DNA of 64,000 bases from the NCBI RefSeq assembly GCF_900176385.1, contig NZ_FWXN01000008.1:124001-188000 (forward strand), given 5' to 3'. This DNA comes from Janibacter indicus. Its GTDB lineage: Bacteria > Actinomycetota > Actinomycetes > Actinomycetales > Dermatophilaceae. How positions within the stretch are numbered: the first letter of the stretch is position 1; every line of letters begins with the position of its first letter. The position numbers were made by a program, and so were the translations under genes. The notes beneath the pieces were generated by a model. It had not been told where the DNA came from, did no database searches, and saw only the letters and a program-made list of their open reading frames with translations. This document shows positions 1 through 8,732 of the stretch, piece after piece.

Positions 1-922
1 TCTCGATGGTGCCGTCGTGCAGCCGCGCCCCGACGCCGACCGCGGTGCCCGGGTCGGAGTAGGAGATGGCATTGCCGACGAGGTTGCGCACAGCCGTGAC
101 GAGCATGTCCTGGTCGCCCCGGACGTAGAGCTCCTCGGCGACCTTGTCGGTCAGGGTGATGTCCTTGGCCCCGGCCTCGAGCCGCAGGTGCTCCAAGGCG
201 AGGGCGACGACGTCCTCGACGTCAACGAGCGCGGGGTCCTGCAGCACGGGCGTGCCCTGGAGCCGGGAGAGCTCGACGATCTCGCGGATCAGGCTCGACA
301 GACGGGTGGCCTCGCCCTGCATGCGCCGCGCGAAGCGGTCGACGGCCTCCGGGTCGTCCTTGGCGTCCATGACCGCCTCGGCGAGCAGGGAGATGCCGCC
401 GACGGGGGTCTTCAGCTCGTGGCTGACGTTGGCCACGAAGTCACGGCGGGTCTCCTCGACCCGGCGCCCCTGGGACTGGTCGTCGACGAGCAGCAGGAGG
501 TGGCGCACGCCGAGCGGCGCCACGCGGGCGGCGACGTAGGAGGTGGTCGTCATGCCCGGCCGGTCGATGTCGAGGTCCCGCTCACGGATCACGCCGTCGC
601 GGGCGACCTGCTCGACCATCGTCTGGATCGCCGGGTGGACGAGCCGTCCGTGGCGCACCAGACCGTAGGTCACGGCCGCCGGGGAGCTGGTGACGACCCG
701 CCCGTCGTGGTCGAGGACGACCCCCGACGAGCGGAGCACGGCGAGGACGTCACCGACGCCTCGGGGCACCTCGGGCTCGGGCTCCGGCGCGATGGCCCGC
801 TCCCGGTCGCTCATCGTGATCGCAGCCCACACGAGGAAGGCGATGAGCAGCCCGGCAGCACCCCCGAGAATTGCCGCGGTCGTTGGCTCCACGTCACCGA
901 GAGTACTTCTCCGGTCGGGCAT
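1..922 (-). CDS. senX3: Sensor histidine kinase SenX3 (PhoR type), C-terminus cut by window edge
   Basis: Membrane sensor kinase of the phosphate-starvation two-component system, expected to phosphorylate RegX3/PhoP. From ATG at 922 (M-P-D-R-R) there is one membrane segment at about residues 16-36, a small PAS-like region (about 55-150) and a clear H-box, FVANVSHELKTP, with the phospho-acceptor His near residue 168. The start of the ATPase N-box (RNLVGNAISYSDPG) is visible before the window ends, so the catalytic core and regX3 should lie to the left. An in-frame GTG at 892 is an alternative start; neither has a strong ribosome binding site. It is divergent from phoU, the usual actinobacterial arrangement, with a PHO box in the gap. 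Family call is firm; the paralogue name rests on context. Confidence 0.9.
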   Translation of the reverse strand, partial: MPDRRSTLGDVEPTTAAILGGAAGLLIAFLVWAAITMSDRERAIAPEPEPEVPRGVGDVLAVLRSSGVVLDHDGRVVTSSPAAVTYGLVRHGRLVHPAIQTMVEQVARDGVIRERDLDIDRPGMTTTSYVAARVAPLGVRHLLLLVDDQSQGRRVEETRRDFVANVSHELKTPVGGISLLAEAVMDAKDDPEAVDRFARRMQGEATRLSSLIREIVELSRLQGTPVLQDPALVDVEDVVALALEHLRLEAGAKDITLTDKVAEELYVRGDQDMLVTAVRNLVGNAISYSDPGTAVGVGARLHDGTIE

Positions 923-963
923 GCTGGGACCGGGCCGTGACCGCCGAGACGCGCACCCGCGAT

Positions 964-996
964 GTTCACCTGCGCGCTTGCAGGCGTTCACCCGTT
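964..996 (+). promoter_or_regulatory. PHO box between senX3 and phoU
   Basis: GTTCACCTGCG at 964 and GTTCACCCGTT at 986 are exactly 22 bases apart, that is two 11-nt units with one degenerate unit (975-985) between. This matches the Streptomyces PhoP-binding direct-repeat unit (G-G/T-TCAYYYR-G/C-G). It sits 42 bases upstream of senX3 and 50 bases upstream of phoU, so it could control both. The assignment is by motif and context. Confidence 0.75.
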
Positions 997-1045
997 CGGC
1001 GTACACAGTCCGTTGGATCTCTGCCACACCAGCGAAGGGGACGCC

Positions 1046-1720
1046 ATGCGTCAGCTGTTCCACGACGAGCTCGAGCAGATCGCCAGCGATCTCGTCGCAC
1101 TCTCCGAGCTGGTCGCCGCGGCCATCAGCGACTCGACCCGGGCCCTGCTCGACGCCGACGTCCAGCGCGCCGACCGCGTCATCGAGGGCGACAAGGCTGT
1201 CGACGCCCGGCGCAACGACCTCGACGCCCGCTCGGTCGACCTCCTCGCCCGTCAGGCGCCGGTCGCCAGCGACCTGCGCACCGTCGTCGCGTCGATGCGC
1301 ATGTCGGGCGACCTCGAGCGGATGGGGGACCTCGCCCGGCACGTCGCCCAGGTCGCGCGCATGCGCTACCCCGAGCACGCACTCCCGGACGAGCTGCGCG
1401 AGACCTTCGCCGACATGGGCCGGATCGCCGAGGACCTCGTCCGTCGCGTCGGCGAGGTCATCCGCTCCCAGGACCTCACCCAAGCGCGCGACATCGAAAA
1501 CGTCGACGACGCGCTCGACGCCCACCACCGCGAGATGTTCACCCGTCTGGCGGAGGGTGCCTGGCAGCACGGCACGACGAGCGCCGTCGACGTCGCCCTG
1601 CTCAGCCGCTACTACGAGCGCTTCGGCGACCACGCCGTCACCGTCGCCCGCCGCGTCGGCTTCCTCGTCACCGGCGACGCCGGGTCGATCGAGCTGCCGG
1701 AGGAGTCCGAGCGGGCGTGA
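1046..1720 (+). CDS. phoU: Phosphate transport system regulator PhoU
   Basis: 224-residue PhoU, the cytoplasmic helical-bundle protein that connects Pst transport with the SenX3/PhoR kinase and lowers Pho regulon activity when phosphate is plentiful. The sequence begins MRQLFHDELEQIASDL and carries the two PhoU repeats, including the ERMGDLARHVAQVARM helix and the RYYERFGDHAVTVARR signature near the C-terminus. The ATG at 1046 is chosen because a GAAGGGGA purine run precedes it and it matches the family N-terminus; an upstream in-frame ATG at 962 would overlap the PHO box. Its stop is only 3 bases from the end of convergent gpmA. Confidence 0.95.
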   Translation: MRQLFHDELEQIASDLVALSELVAAAISDSTRALLDADVQRADRVIEGDKAVDARRNDLDARSVDLLARQAPVASDLRTVVASMRMSGDLERMGDLARHVAQVARMRYPEHALPDELRETFADMGRIAEDLVRRVGEVIRSQDLTQARDIENVDDALDAHHREMFTRLAEGAWQHGTTSAVDVALLSRYYERFGDHAVTVARRVGFLVTGDAGSIELPEESERA

Positions 1721-1723
1721 CCG

Positions 1724-2458
1724 TCAGCGGCCCTGGTTGGCCACCGCGGCCGCCTCGGCGGCCGCGGCCTCGGGGTCGAGGTACTCGGCCGGCCGGGTCG
1801 GCATGAAGTCCTCGCCGAGGTCGTAGACGAGCGGCATGCCCGTCGGGATGTTCAGGCCGGCGATGTCCTCGTCGCTGATGCCGTCGAGGTGCTTGACCAG
1901 GGCGCGCAGCGAGTTGCCGTGCGCGGTGACCAGGACGGTCCGACCGGCGGCCAGGTCCTCGCGGATCGGGCCCTCCCAGTAGGGCATGAGCCGCGCGATG
2001 ACGTCCTTGAGGCACTCGGTGCGCGGGACCTCCGGCAGGTCGGCGTAGCGCGGGTCGTCGGTCTGGGCGTACTCGTCGTCGGGCTCGATGGCCGGGGGCG
2101 GGGTGTCGAAGCTGCGCCGCCAGAGCATGAACTGCTCGTCGCCGTACTTGTCGCGGGTCGCGGCCTTGTCCAGGCCCTGCAGGGCGCCGTAGTGGCGCTC
2201 GTTGAGACGCCAGTCGCGACGCACCGGGATCCAGTGACGGTCGGCCGCGTCGAGCGCGAGGTTGGCGGTGGTGATCGCCCGGCGCAGTACCGAGGTGTGC
2301 ACGACGTCCGGGAGCAGACCGGACTCCTTGATGAGGCGGCCGCCGCGGACGGCCTCCTCGCGGCCCTTGTCGATGAGGTCGACATCGACCCATCCGGTGA
2401 AGAGGTTCTTCTCGTTCCAGTCGGAACGGCCGTGGCGCAGCAGGATCAGAGTCGACAT
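1724..2458 (-). CDS. gpmA: 2,3-bisphosphoglycerate-dependent phosphoglycerate mutase
   Basis: Interconverts 3- and 2-phosphoglycerate in glycolysis and gluconeogenesis through a phosphohistidine. The 244-residue protein starts [20 protein letters not shown], with the catalytic RHG at residues 8-10, and has the family blocks [12 protein letters not shown] and [12 protein letters not shown] with the second active-site His. Length is normal for dPGM. The reading frame is open further upstream, but ATG at 2458 gives the exact family N-terminus. Convergent with phoU. Confidence 0.95.
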   Translation of the reverse strand: MSTLILLRHGRSDWNEKNLFTGWVDVDLIDKGREEAVRGGRLIKESGLLPDVVHTSVLRRAITTANLALDAADRHWIPVRRDWRLNERHYGALQGLDKAATRDKYGDEQFMLWRRSFDTPPPAIEPDDEYAQTDDPRYADLPEVPRTECLKDVIARLMPYWEGPIREDLAAGRTVLVTAHGNSLRALVKHLDGISDEDIAGLNIPTGMPLVYDLGEDFMPTRPAEYLDPEAAAAEAAAVANQGR

Positions 2459-2480
2459 GGGGCCAGCGTATCGACGCCGC

Positions 2481-3005
2481 TCACTCCGGCGTTGACCCGT
2501 CCGTGTGCTCCAGGACGGACCGGAAGGCCTCGAGGTTGCGCAGGGACTCACCGCGCGAGACCCGCCAGTCCCACTCCTTCTGCATGGAGCTGCGGAAGCC
2601 GAGCAGCAGCAGCTCGTTGAAGGGCGCGTCGGCGGCGTCGAGGACCACGCCGAGCACCTGGTCGACGAGCTCCTCCGTCACCGCGCGAAGGGGGATCCGC
2701 CCGCCGACGTAGACGTCGCCCGAGGCGTCGATCGAGTAGGCGAGCAGCGGCATCCGCAGGTTGCGCCGCAGCAGGTGTCGGTAGAACTCCTCGTGGTTTT
2801 CGTCCGCATTGCGGATGACGAAGGCCGAGACCGACAGGGCCTGCTCGCCGACGAGGAGAGAGACGACGGTCTTGAGCTTCTTCTCCCCCGGCAGGGTGAC
2901 GACGAGCTCACCGTCGCGGGCACCCCCTTCGTGCTCGAGGTCGGCGTCCTCGACGGTGCGCCGCACGACGGCCAGGGCCTGCTCTCGGTCGGTCTGCTCG
3001 GTCAT
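2481..3005 (-). CDS. YbjN domain-containing protein
   Basis: 174-residue soluble protein with a YbjN-type fold (type III secretion chaperone-like): the conserved middle reads through [29 protein letters not shown]. In actinobacteria a YbjN-like gene commonly sits beside mshA and gpmA; its function is unknown. The ATG at 3005 overlaps the mshA stop in an ATGA, so it is probably translationally coupled to mshA and in the same transcript. Only 22 bases separate its stop from gpmA, so gpmA may also be read through. Confidence 0.8.
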   Translation of the reverse strand: MTEQTDREQALAVVRRTVEDADLEHEGGARDGELVVTLPGEKKLKTVVSLLVGEQALSVSAFVIRNADENHEEFYRHLLRRNLRMPLLAYSIDASGDVYVGGRIPLRAVTEELVDQVLGVVLDAADAPFNELLLLGFRSSMQKEWDWRVSRGESLRNLEAFRSVLEHTDGSTPE

Positions 3006-4300
3006 CGGGCCACCTCCAGGGGGTCGGGTGTCAGGGTCGCGGCGCGCTCGGCGACCGCGCCGGCGTAGACGTCGAGGAGCCGGTCGACGGTGCTCGCCCA
3101 GCCGAAGCCCTCGGCGTGCGCGCGCGCCCGGCGACGCAGGTCGGCCGCCCGGTCGGGGTCGTCGAGGACGGCCAGGAGCTCGTCGGCCCACGTGCTCGGG
3201 TCGTGGCCCGGCACGAGGACCCCGGCATCACCGACCGCCGTGGGCAGACCACCGACGTCGGCGGCGAGGACGACCGCGCCGGAGGCCTGCGCCTCGACGG
3301 CGACGAGGCCGAAGGACTCGGTGTAGGAGGGCACGGTGACGAGGTCGGCCGCGCGGTACCAGTCGGCCAGGCGGGTGCGGCTCACCGGCGCGGCGAGGTG
3401 CAGCACGTCGGCCACCCCGAGCTCCTCGCCGAGACGCTCGAGCCGGTCGGGGGCGGTCAGGCCGCGCCCGGAGGCCCCGCCGAGGACCGCGACGACGAGC
3501 CGCTCGCGCAGCTCGGGCCGGCGCTCGAGCAGCTCGGCCGCCGCCCGCACGAGCACGTCGGGCGCCTTGAGCGGCTGGATCCGGCCGACGAAGAGCAGCA
3601 CGACGGCGTCGTCGGCGAGCCCGAGCCGGGCCCGGGCCGCGCGCTGCTCCCCCGGCACGAAGAGGTCGAGGTCGACGCCTGGGGGCACGACGACCACCCG
3701 GTCGGGGTCGGCGTCGTAGTAGCCGACGAGCTCGCTCGCCTCGCGCTCGGTGTTGGCGACGAGCCGGTCGGCGATCTCGACGACCTGGGCCTCGCCGATC
3801 TCCCGGCCCGGGGGCTCGGGGACGTCGTCGGCGGCCAACTGGCGGTTCTTGACCCGGGCCATCGTGTGCATCGTGTGGACGAGGGGCACCTGCCAGCGCT
3901 CGGCGACGAGCCAGCCGACCTGGCCGGAGAGCCAGTAGTGCGAGTGCGCGACGTCGTAGTGCCCCGGGGGGACGCGGGCGATCTCGCGCATCATCCCGGC
4001 GGCGAAGGCGCACAGCTGCCCCGGCAGGTCCTCCTTGACCAAGCCCTCGTAGGGGCCGGCGTCGACGTGCCGCACCGTCACCCCGGGCAGCATCTCGACG
4101 ACGTCGGGCAGGCCGACGGCCGTGCGCCGGGTGAAGATCTCGACCTCGACGCCGCGCGCCGCCAGCTCGCGCGCGGACTCGACGACGTAGACGTTGAGAC
4201 CGCCGGCGTCGCCGGTGCCGGGCTGGGCCAGCGGCGAGGTGTGGACGCTGACCATCGCCACCCGCCGGATCCCGCGCGTGCCTGCGCTGTGCTCGCTCAC
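3002..4300 (-). CDS. mshA: D-inositol-3-phosphate glycosyltransferase MshA
   Basis: First committed enzyme of mycothiol synthesis: joins GlcNAc from UDP-GlcNAc to 1L-inositol-1-phosphate. The 432-residue protein is a GT4-type retaining glycosyltransferase. MshA landmarks are the N-terminal [14 protein letters not shown] loop, the AHSHYWLSG block and the C-terminal donor-binding E-x7-E region, [18 protein letters not shown]. The GTG at 4300 is used because GGAGGA lies just before it and the start overlaps the upstream gene's stop in a GTGA. With mshD at 13.6 kb it shows the organism makes mycothiol. Confidence 0.93.
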   Translation of the reverse strand: MSEHSAGTRGIRRVAMVSVHTSPLAQPGTGDAGGLNVYVVESARELAARGVEVEIFTRRTAVGLPDVVEMLPGVTVRHVDAGPYEGLVKEDLPGQLCAFAAGMMREIARVPPGHYDVAHSHYWLSGQVGWLVAERWQVPLVHTMHTMARVKNRQLAADDVPEPPGREIGEAQVVEIADRLVANTEREASELVGYYDADPDRVVVVPPGVDLDLFVPGEQRAARARLGLADDAVVLLFVGRIQPLKAPDVLVRAAAELLERRPELRERLVVAVLGGASGRGLTAPDRLERLGEELGVADVLHLAAPVSRTRLADWYRAADLVTVPSYTESFGLVAVEAQASGAVVLAADVGGLPTAVGDAGVLVPGHDPSTWADELLAVLDDPDRAADLRRRARAHAEGFGWASTVDRLLDVYAGAVAERAATLTPDPLEVAR

Positions 4301-5070
4301 TCCTCCACCATCCTCCGATAGCTCGTCACCGTCACTGTCGCCGATGACGACCAGACGTGCAGGTCCGTGTGACCCATCCGACGCAGGTCGACACCGCGTG
4401 CGCTGCCCCGCGGCCCGACCCCGACGAGGGTCCCGAGACTCGTCGAGTAGGCCTCGGTGACCGGGCCGGGGCCGCTGCCGACCCACCACGCCCGCTGCCG
4501 CAGCAGCCGCTCGGGCAGCCCGGACCCGAGTCCACGGGTGGCCAGCTCCTGGTGGGAGTGCACGACGAGGGCGTCGGCTCCCCTCGCCTCGGCCGTGAGG
4601 GTGACGTGCAGGCCCTCGAGACGCACGGTGAGGGTGATCGGGAGCTCGCGGTCGTCGCCGGTGAGCCGGCCCGACCACGTGGCCTCGCCGGGACGGATCG
4701 CCAGCCGGTCGATCTCGAGGTCGGCCAGCGTGTGGGTGACCTCCTCGCGGCGCTGCTCCCCTCGGCCCTCGACGCGGCCGAGGAGCGCAGAGACGGGCGA
4801 GCCCATGCGCACGGTGCGCAGGAGCCGGTCACCGCGGTGAGTGACCCGCAGGCCACTGTCGTCGAGCTGGACCGCCCGGCCCCTGCCGAGGGTCACCACG
4901 CCCGCGGCTTCGGGCGCGACGACGAGCAGTCCGGGCTGGACCGGCCGCAGCCCCGAGTCACGGCCGAGCGCCGGCGGCACCCAGGTGACGGCGGCCAGGG
5001 CGAGCGCCCCGCACAGCGACACGACGAGCGCCACCATGCTCCGGCTCACGCGTCGGTCGGGGTGCCACAC
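4297..5070 (-). CDS. Hypothetical membrane-anchored or secreted protein
   Basis: 257 residues from a GTG start. A basic N-terminus followed by a single hydrophobic stretch at about residues 12-34 looks like a signal anchor; the remainder is a beta-rich extracytoplasmic domain without a family I recognise (blocks such as [22 protein letters not shown] and [18 protein letters not shown]). It overlaps mshA in GTGA, so it heads the transcript running through mshA and the YbjN-like gene. Its role in that operon is unknown. Divergent from the methyltransferase-like gene at 5110 with 39 bases between starts. Confidence 0.7.
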   Translation of the reverse strand: MWHPDRRVSRSMVALVVSLCGALALAAVTWVPPALGRDSGLRPVQPGLLVVAPEAAGVVTLGRGRAVQLDDSGLRVTHRGDRLLRTVRMGSPVSALLGRVEGRGEQRREEVTHTLADLEIDRLAIRPGEATWSGRLTGDDRELPITLTVRLEGLHVTLTAEARGADALVVHSHQELATRGLGSGLPERLLRQRAWWVGSGPGPVTEAYSTSLGTLVGVGPRGSARGVDLRRMGHTDLHVWSSSATVTVTSYRRMVEE

Positions 5071-5109
5071 GCCGTCAGCCTAGTGACGGGGACCGCCTAC
5101 GCTGCCGGG

Positions 5110-5931
5110 GTGGTCAGCCAGCGCCCCCTGGGCAACATCACCCGCGGGACGACCAACCCCAACCGGTTGCGTCGGTGCGACCGCTGGCTGCTCGCGACCC
5201 ACCGCCACCGCCTGACGAAGGGGGACCCGCCGCACCTCGTCGACCTCGGCCACGGCGCGAGCGGGGTGACGACCCTCGAGTGGGCCGACCGAGTGCGCAC
5301 CGTGCGGCCCGACGTGCAGGTGACCGGCCTCGAGATCGACCCGGAGCGGGTCGCGACCGCGCAGGCCTGGGCGCGGCCCGGGCTCGACTTCGCCCTCGGG
5401 GGCTTCGAGGTGTCCCTCCCCGGCGACCGGCCGGTGCGGGTGCTGCGGGCCTTCAACGTGCTGCGGCAGTACGACGAGACCCAGGTCGAGGGTCCGTGGC
5501 GCACGATGCTCGACCGGCTCGACCCGCTCGGGATCCTCGTCGAGGGCACCTGCGACGAGCTGGGCCGGCTCGGCAGCTGGGTCACGCTCGACGGCGACGG
5601 GCCCCGCACGCTCACCCTCTCGTGGCGGCTGCGTGACCTGGGCCCAGACCGGCCGCCCTCGGTCGTCGCCGAGCGGCTGCCCAAGGCGCTGATCCACCGC
5701 AACGTCCCCGGCGAGCCGGTCCACGAGCTGCTCCTGCGGCTCGACGACGCGTGGCGGCGGGCCTCCCCCTTCGCGCCGTACGGGGCTCGGCAGCAGGCGG
5801 TGGCCGCCTGGGGTGACGTCGCCCGGCAGGTGGCGGTCGTCGGCGGGGCCGACCGGTGGCGCCTCGGCGAGCTGACCGTGCCGTGGTCGGAGGTCGCGCC
5901 GCGCGGCGGACCGCTCGCTCAGCGCTGGTAG
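5110..5931 (+). CDS. SAM-dependent methyltransferase-like protein
   Basis: 273 residues. The first third has a Rossmann methyltransferase pattern: the motif-I-like HLVDLGHGASGVTTLEWA followed about 30 residues later by the acidic VTGLEIDPERV that would contact the SAM ribose. The glycine motif is weak (DLGHGASG), and the substrate is not predictable. The GTG at 5110 is the most likely start. The 3' end overlaps the convergent cupin gene by 13 bases. Could be a non-catalytic class I methyltransferase homologue. Confidence 0.65.
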   Translation: MVSQRPLGNITRGTTNPNRLRRCDRWLLATHRHRLTKGDPPHLVDLGHGASGVTTLEWADRVRTVRPDVQVTGLEIDPERVATAQAWARPGLDFALGGFEVSLPGDRPVRVLRAFNVLRQYDETQVEGPWRTMLDRLDPLGILVEGTCDELGRLGSWVTLDGDGPRTLTLSWRLRDLGPDRPPSVVAERLPKALIHRNVPGEPVHELLLRLDDAWRRASPFAPYGARQQAVAAWGDVARQVAVVGGADRWRLGELTVPWSEVAPRGGPLAQRW

Positions 5932-6284
5932 TCGTCCTCGAGCCGCACGATGTCGGCCTCGTCGAACTCGCCGTAGCCGACCTCGAGGACCCGCCCGGGG
6001 ACCTCGGCGCTGTTGCCCATGCGGTGCCGGGTCCCGACGGGGATCCAGACCTGCTCACCAGGCTGCGCGCTCCACGTGCGCTCGCCGACGGTGACGTCGA
6101 TCGGGCCGTCGAGGACCTGCCAGAACTCCGCCCGCAGGGCGTGGGTCTGCAGCGACAGCCGCTGCCCCGGCTCGACGGTGATGACCTTGACCGTCGTCGG
6201 CTCGTTGAAGGTGAACTGCTGGAAGCTGCCCCACGGACGCTCGGACACGAACATGTCCTCGCGCGGGTCCGGCAGGTCGGTCAC
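5919..6284 (-). CDS. Cupin, phosphomannose isomerase type II-like
   Basis: 121-residue single cupin. It resembles the C-terminal domain of bifunctional mannose-1-phosphate guanylyltransferase/mannose-6-phosphate isomerase: RPWGSFQQFTF, then a metal-site-like LSLQTHALRAEFWQVLDG and a second motif QVWIPVGTRHRMGN. Standalone copies of this domain are common; the sugar substrate is unknown. The GTG at 6284 follows a good AGGGGGA ribosome binding site; upstream codons in the same frame do not look like protein. Confidence 0.75.
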   Translation of the reverse strand: MTDLPDPREDMFVSERPWGSFQQFTFNEPTTVKVITVEPGQRLSLQTHALRAEFWQVLDGPIDVTVGERTWSAQPGEQVWIPVGTRHRMGNSAEVPGRVLEVGYGEFDEADIVRLEDDYQR

Positions 6285-6330
6285 GGGTCCCCCTGGCTGG
6301 TGGTGCGGTGCGTGGCCATTGTGCCCGAGA

Positions 6331-6624
6331 TCAGCGCCGCCGACCGAGGACCTCGTCGATGGCCGGGCGGACGTCGGCGAGGTAGACGCCCGCCACGACG
6401 ATGCCGATGATGCCGAGCAGCCCCACGCCCCCGACCGAGGCCACACCCATGAGCGTGGCGATCGCCAGGGCGGCGACCCAGAAGGTCTTGCTCTGCTTGC
6501 TCGTCGCGGTGAAGGCATCGGCGCGCTGGCGCACGGCGTGGAGCAGCGCGAAGACCTCGGCTCCGAGAGCCAGGAGGCTGAGCACGAGGACGATCGTCGC
6601 CTGGACGCTGGTGAAGAGCTGCAC
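6331..6624 (-). CDS. DUF2516 family membrane protein
   Basis: 97 residues with about three membrane helices (residues 8-30, 45-62 and 65-85) and a short basic tail, matching the small actinobacterial DUF2516 family. It has a GTG start. No function is known. It lies between the cupin and dtd, all on the same strand, but the 9-base gap to dtd and the 46-base gap to the cupin give no functional clue. Confidence 0.75.
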   Translation of the reverse strand: MQLFTSVQATIVLVLSLLALGAEVFALLHAVRQRADAFTATSKQSKTFWVAALAIATLMGVASVGGVGLLGIIGIVVAGVYLADVRPAIDEVLGRRR

Positions 6625-6633
6625 GACCTCAGC

Positions 6634-7062
6634 CTAGGCGGGCACGTCGACGACGATCGTCACCGGACCGTCGGCGTGGATGTCGATGGCCATGTCGGCA
6701 CCGAAGCGACCGGTCGCCACCTCGATGCCGCGCTCACGCAGGCCCGCGGCCACCGCGTCGACGAGCGGCTCGGCGACGGCGCCAGGAGCGGCGGCGTTCC
6801 ACGAGGGCCGGCGCCCCTTGCGCACGTCGGCGTGGAGGGTGAACTGGCTGATGACGAGCACGCCGCCACCGCTGTCGCTCACCGAGGTCTCGTCGGCCAT
6901 GATCCGCAGCTCGGCGATCTTGCGCACGGTCGTCGCGACCTCGTCGGCGCCGTCGTCGTGCGTCACGCCGACGAGCGCGACCAGCCCGGACCCGATCTCG
7001 CCGACGACCTCGCCCTCGACACGCACCCGGGCCGCGGTGACCCGCTGCAGGACGGTCCTCAC
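6634..7062 (-). CDS. dtd: D-aminoacyl-tRNA deacylase
   Basis: Cytoplasmic proofreading enzyme that hydrolyses D-amino acids (and glycine mischarged on tRNA-Ala) from tRNAs. The 142-residue protein begins VRTVLQRVTAARV and has both active-site signatures: the SQFTLHADVRKGRRPS block (SQFTL) and the cross-subunit Gly-cisPro motif in DGPVTIVVD at the C-terminus. The GTG at 7062 overlaps the asparaginase stop in GTGA, so the pair is coupled. Length is standard. Confidence 0.93.
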   Translation of the reverse strand: MRTVLQRVTAARVRVEGEVVGEIGSGLVALVGVTHDDGADEVATTVRKIAELRIMADETSVSDSGGGVLVISQFTLHADVRKGRRPSWNAAAPGAVAEPLVDAVAAGLRERGIEVATGRFGADMAIDIHADGPVTIVVDVPA

Positions 7063-8048
7063 GGGGCGGTCAGGTCGAGGACCTCGACGGCGCCGACGGG
7101 GCGACCGTGACCGAGGACCGGCTGGTCGGCCAGCTCGCGCAGACCCGGGGTGTCGGCGCCCAGCGCGAGGAGGGCGTGGGCGAGCAGCCCCTGGCGGGCA
7201 CGGGCGACGGGGGCGCCGTCGGCGACCTTGACCGCGACACCGCGGCCGTCGGGCAGCCCGGCGGCGTAGACCGACTCGGCGCCGTCCTTGGCGATGAGCC
7301 CGGGCACGGCCTCCATGAAGGTGGTGACGTCGCGGCCGGTGCCGCCGACCATGTGCGGCGCGGTGCGCATGGCCTCGGCGACCCTCCCCTCGTCGGTCGT
7401 GGGGCCGGCCGCGGCGAGCCGACCGAAGGCCGCCGCCAGACCCGACAGCGGGACGGCGAAGAGCGGTGCGCCGCACCCGTCGACGGTCGTATGGGTCACC
7501 TCGCCCACGATCTCGGCGACGGTGTCGCGGATCGCGACCTGGAGCGGGTGCTCGGGGTCGAGGTAGGTCTCTGTCGGCCACCCGTGGAGCGTGCAGGTGA
7601 CGAGCATGCCGGCGTGCTTGCCGGAGCAGTCCATGGCGACCGGGGTCGGCGCCTCCCCGGCCGCCAGCCAGCGGGCGTGCTCGAGCTCGCCGAGCGGCAG
7701 CGAGGGGGTCGTGCGCAGGGCGTCGAGCTCGAGGCCCGCGGTCGCCAGGATCTCGGCGACGGCGTCGCGGTGGACCGCCTCGCCGGAGTGGCTGGAGCAG
7801 ACGAGCGCAAGCAGGTGGGGCGGCAGGTCGAGCCCCAGGCGCACCATGGCGAGCGCCTGGATCGGCTTGAGCGAGGAGCGCGGGAGCACGGGGTCGTCGA
7901 CCCGGCCGTGACGAAGGGGGGTCCCCCCGGCGGCGTCGGTCGCGACAAGCGTCGCGCGGTGGGCGGACTCGACGCAGCCCCCGCGGGTCACGTGGACCAG
8001 CACGGGGGCTGCGTCGAGGGCTGCGGTGTCGGAGGCCTGTGCGGTCAC
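7059..8048 (-). CDS. L-asparaginase II family protein
   Basis: 329-residue member of the asparaginase_II (AnsA-unlike, Rhizobium-type) family, expected to hydrolyse asparagine to aspartate and ammonia. Family blocks: VTRGGCVESAHRATLVA near the N-terminus, FRSSLKPIQALAMV-like PRSSLKPIQAL, CSSHSGEAVHRDAV, and MDCSGKHAGMLVTC. The start is a GTG. It is coupled to dtd, which is a frequent pairing in related genomes. Catalytic activity is inferred from family only. Confidence 0.85.
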   Translation of the reverse strand: MTAQASDTAALDAAPVLVHVTRGGCVESAHRATLVATDAAGGTPLRHGRVDDPVLPRSSLKPIQALAMVRLGLDLPPHLLALVCSSHSGEAVHRDAVAEILATAGLELDALRTTPSLPLGELEHARWLAAGEAPTPVAMDCSGKHAGMLVTCTLHGWPTETYLDPEHPLQVAIRDTVAEIVGEVTHTTVDGCGAPLFAVPLSGLAAAFGRLAAAGPTTDEGRVAEAMRTAPHMVGGTGRDVTTFMEAVPGLIAKDGAESVYAAGLPDGRGVAVKVADGAPVARARQGLLAHALLALGADTPGLRELADQPVLGHGRPVGAVEVLDLTAP

Positions 8049-8105
8049 CTGCCGGAGGTTACGTCACCACAGCATCGGCTGCTCTGCAGCCGGGGGGCCA
8101 CCCCT

Positions 8106-8732
8106 TCAGTCGCCGACCTTCTCGGTCGCCTTGGCGGCGGCCGTGGTGGTCTTGGCGGCCGTCTTCTTGGCGGCGGTCGCGGTCGACTTGGTCGCGGTGC
8201 GGGTGCGGGTCGCGGCCTTCTTGGCGGTGGTGTTGGTGCGCTTGGCCGCGGTGGTGGTCCGCTTGGCGGAGCCGGAGACGGCCTTCTTCGCCTTGGCGGT
8301 GTCGACCTTGACGTCGACGTCCACGGAGTCGGCGACGGCCTCGGCGGCCTTGACGGCCTCCTTGCGACCGATGGTCAGGGTGGCCTTGGCGGAGCGCTCG
8401 ACGTCGGCGACGGCCTTCTTGACGGTCGTGACGACGCCCTTGCCGAGGGCGACGGTCGCCTCGGCCTGGCCCACGAGGTCCTTGGTGGCCTTCTGGTTCT
8501 TGATCCGGGTCACGAGGGCCTCGCCGCGCTTGGTGAGGTCGACGTAGTACGCCTGGGCGTCCGACGGGGCGGCCTTGACGCGGGCCTGGACCTTCTTGGG
8601 CTCCAGCTCGGCGCGCAGGGCGGCGATCTGGGCGGTGTAGCCGCGGAAGGTCTCGACGGTGAGGTCGGTGGCGCCGATGGTGGCGTAGGTCTGGTCGGTG
8701 ACGGCCTTCTTGACGGTGGTGGTGACGCTCAT
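8106..8732 (-). CDS. Heparin-binding hemagglutinin-like lysine-rich protein
   Basis: 208 residues. The first 130 or so are predicted helical/coiled coil; the last 75 are a low-complexity Lys/Ala/Thr tail (repeated KKA, TTAAK, TATAAKKTAAKT units) like the PAKKA tail of mycobacterial HBHA or histone-like HupB. Such tails bind heparan sulfate, polyphosphate or DNA, so the protein may be surface-associated or nucleoid-associated; no signal peptide is seen. The ATG at 8732 overlaps the upstream regulator's stop in ATGA. The adhesin name should be read as similarity only. Confidence 0.65.
   Translation of the reverse strand: MSVTTTVKKAVTDQTYATIGATDLTVETFRGYTAQIAALRAELEPKKVQARVKAAPSDAQAYYVDLTKRGEALVTRIKNQKATKDLVGQAEATVALGKGVVTTVKKAVADVERSAKATLTIGRKEAVKAAEAVADSVDVDVKVDTAKAKKAVSGSAKRTTTAAKRTNTTAKKAATRTRTATKSTATAAKKTAAKTTTAAAKATEKVGD

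Noticed and set aside
8106-8280. Short GC-rich direct repeats at the end of the lysine-rich gene
   Set aside because: Explained by low-complexity Lys/Ala/Thr coding sequence.
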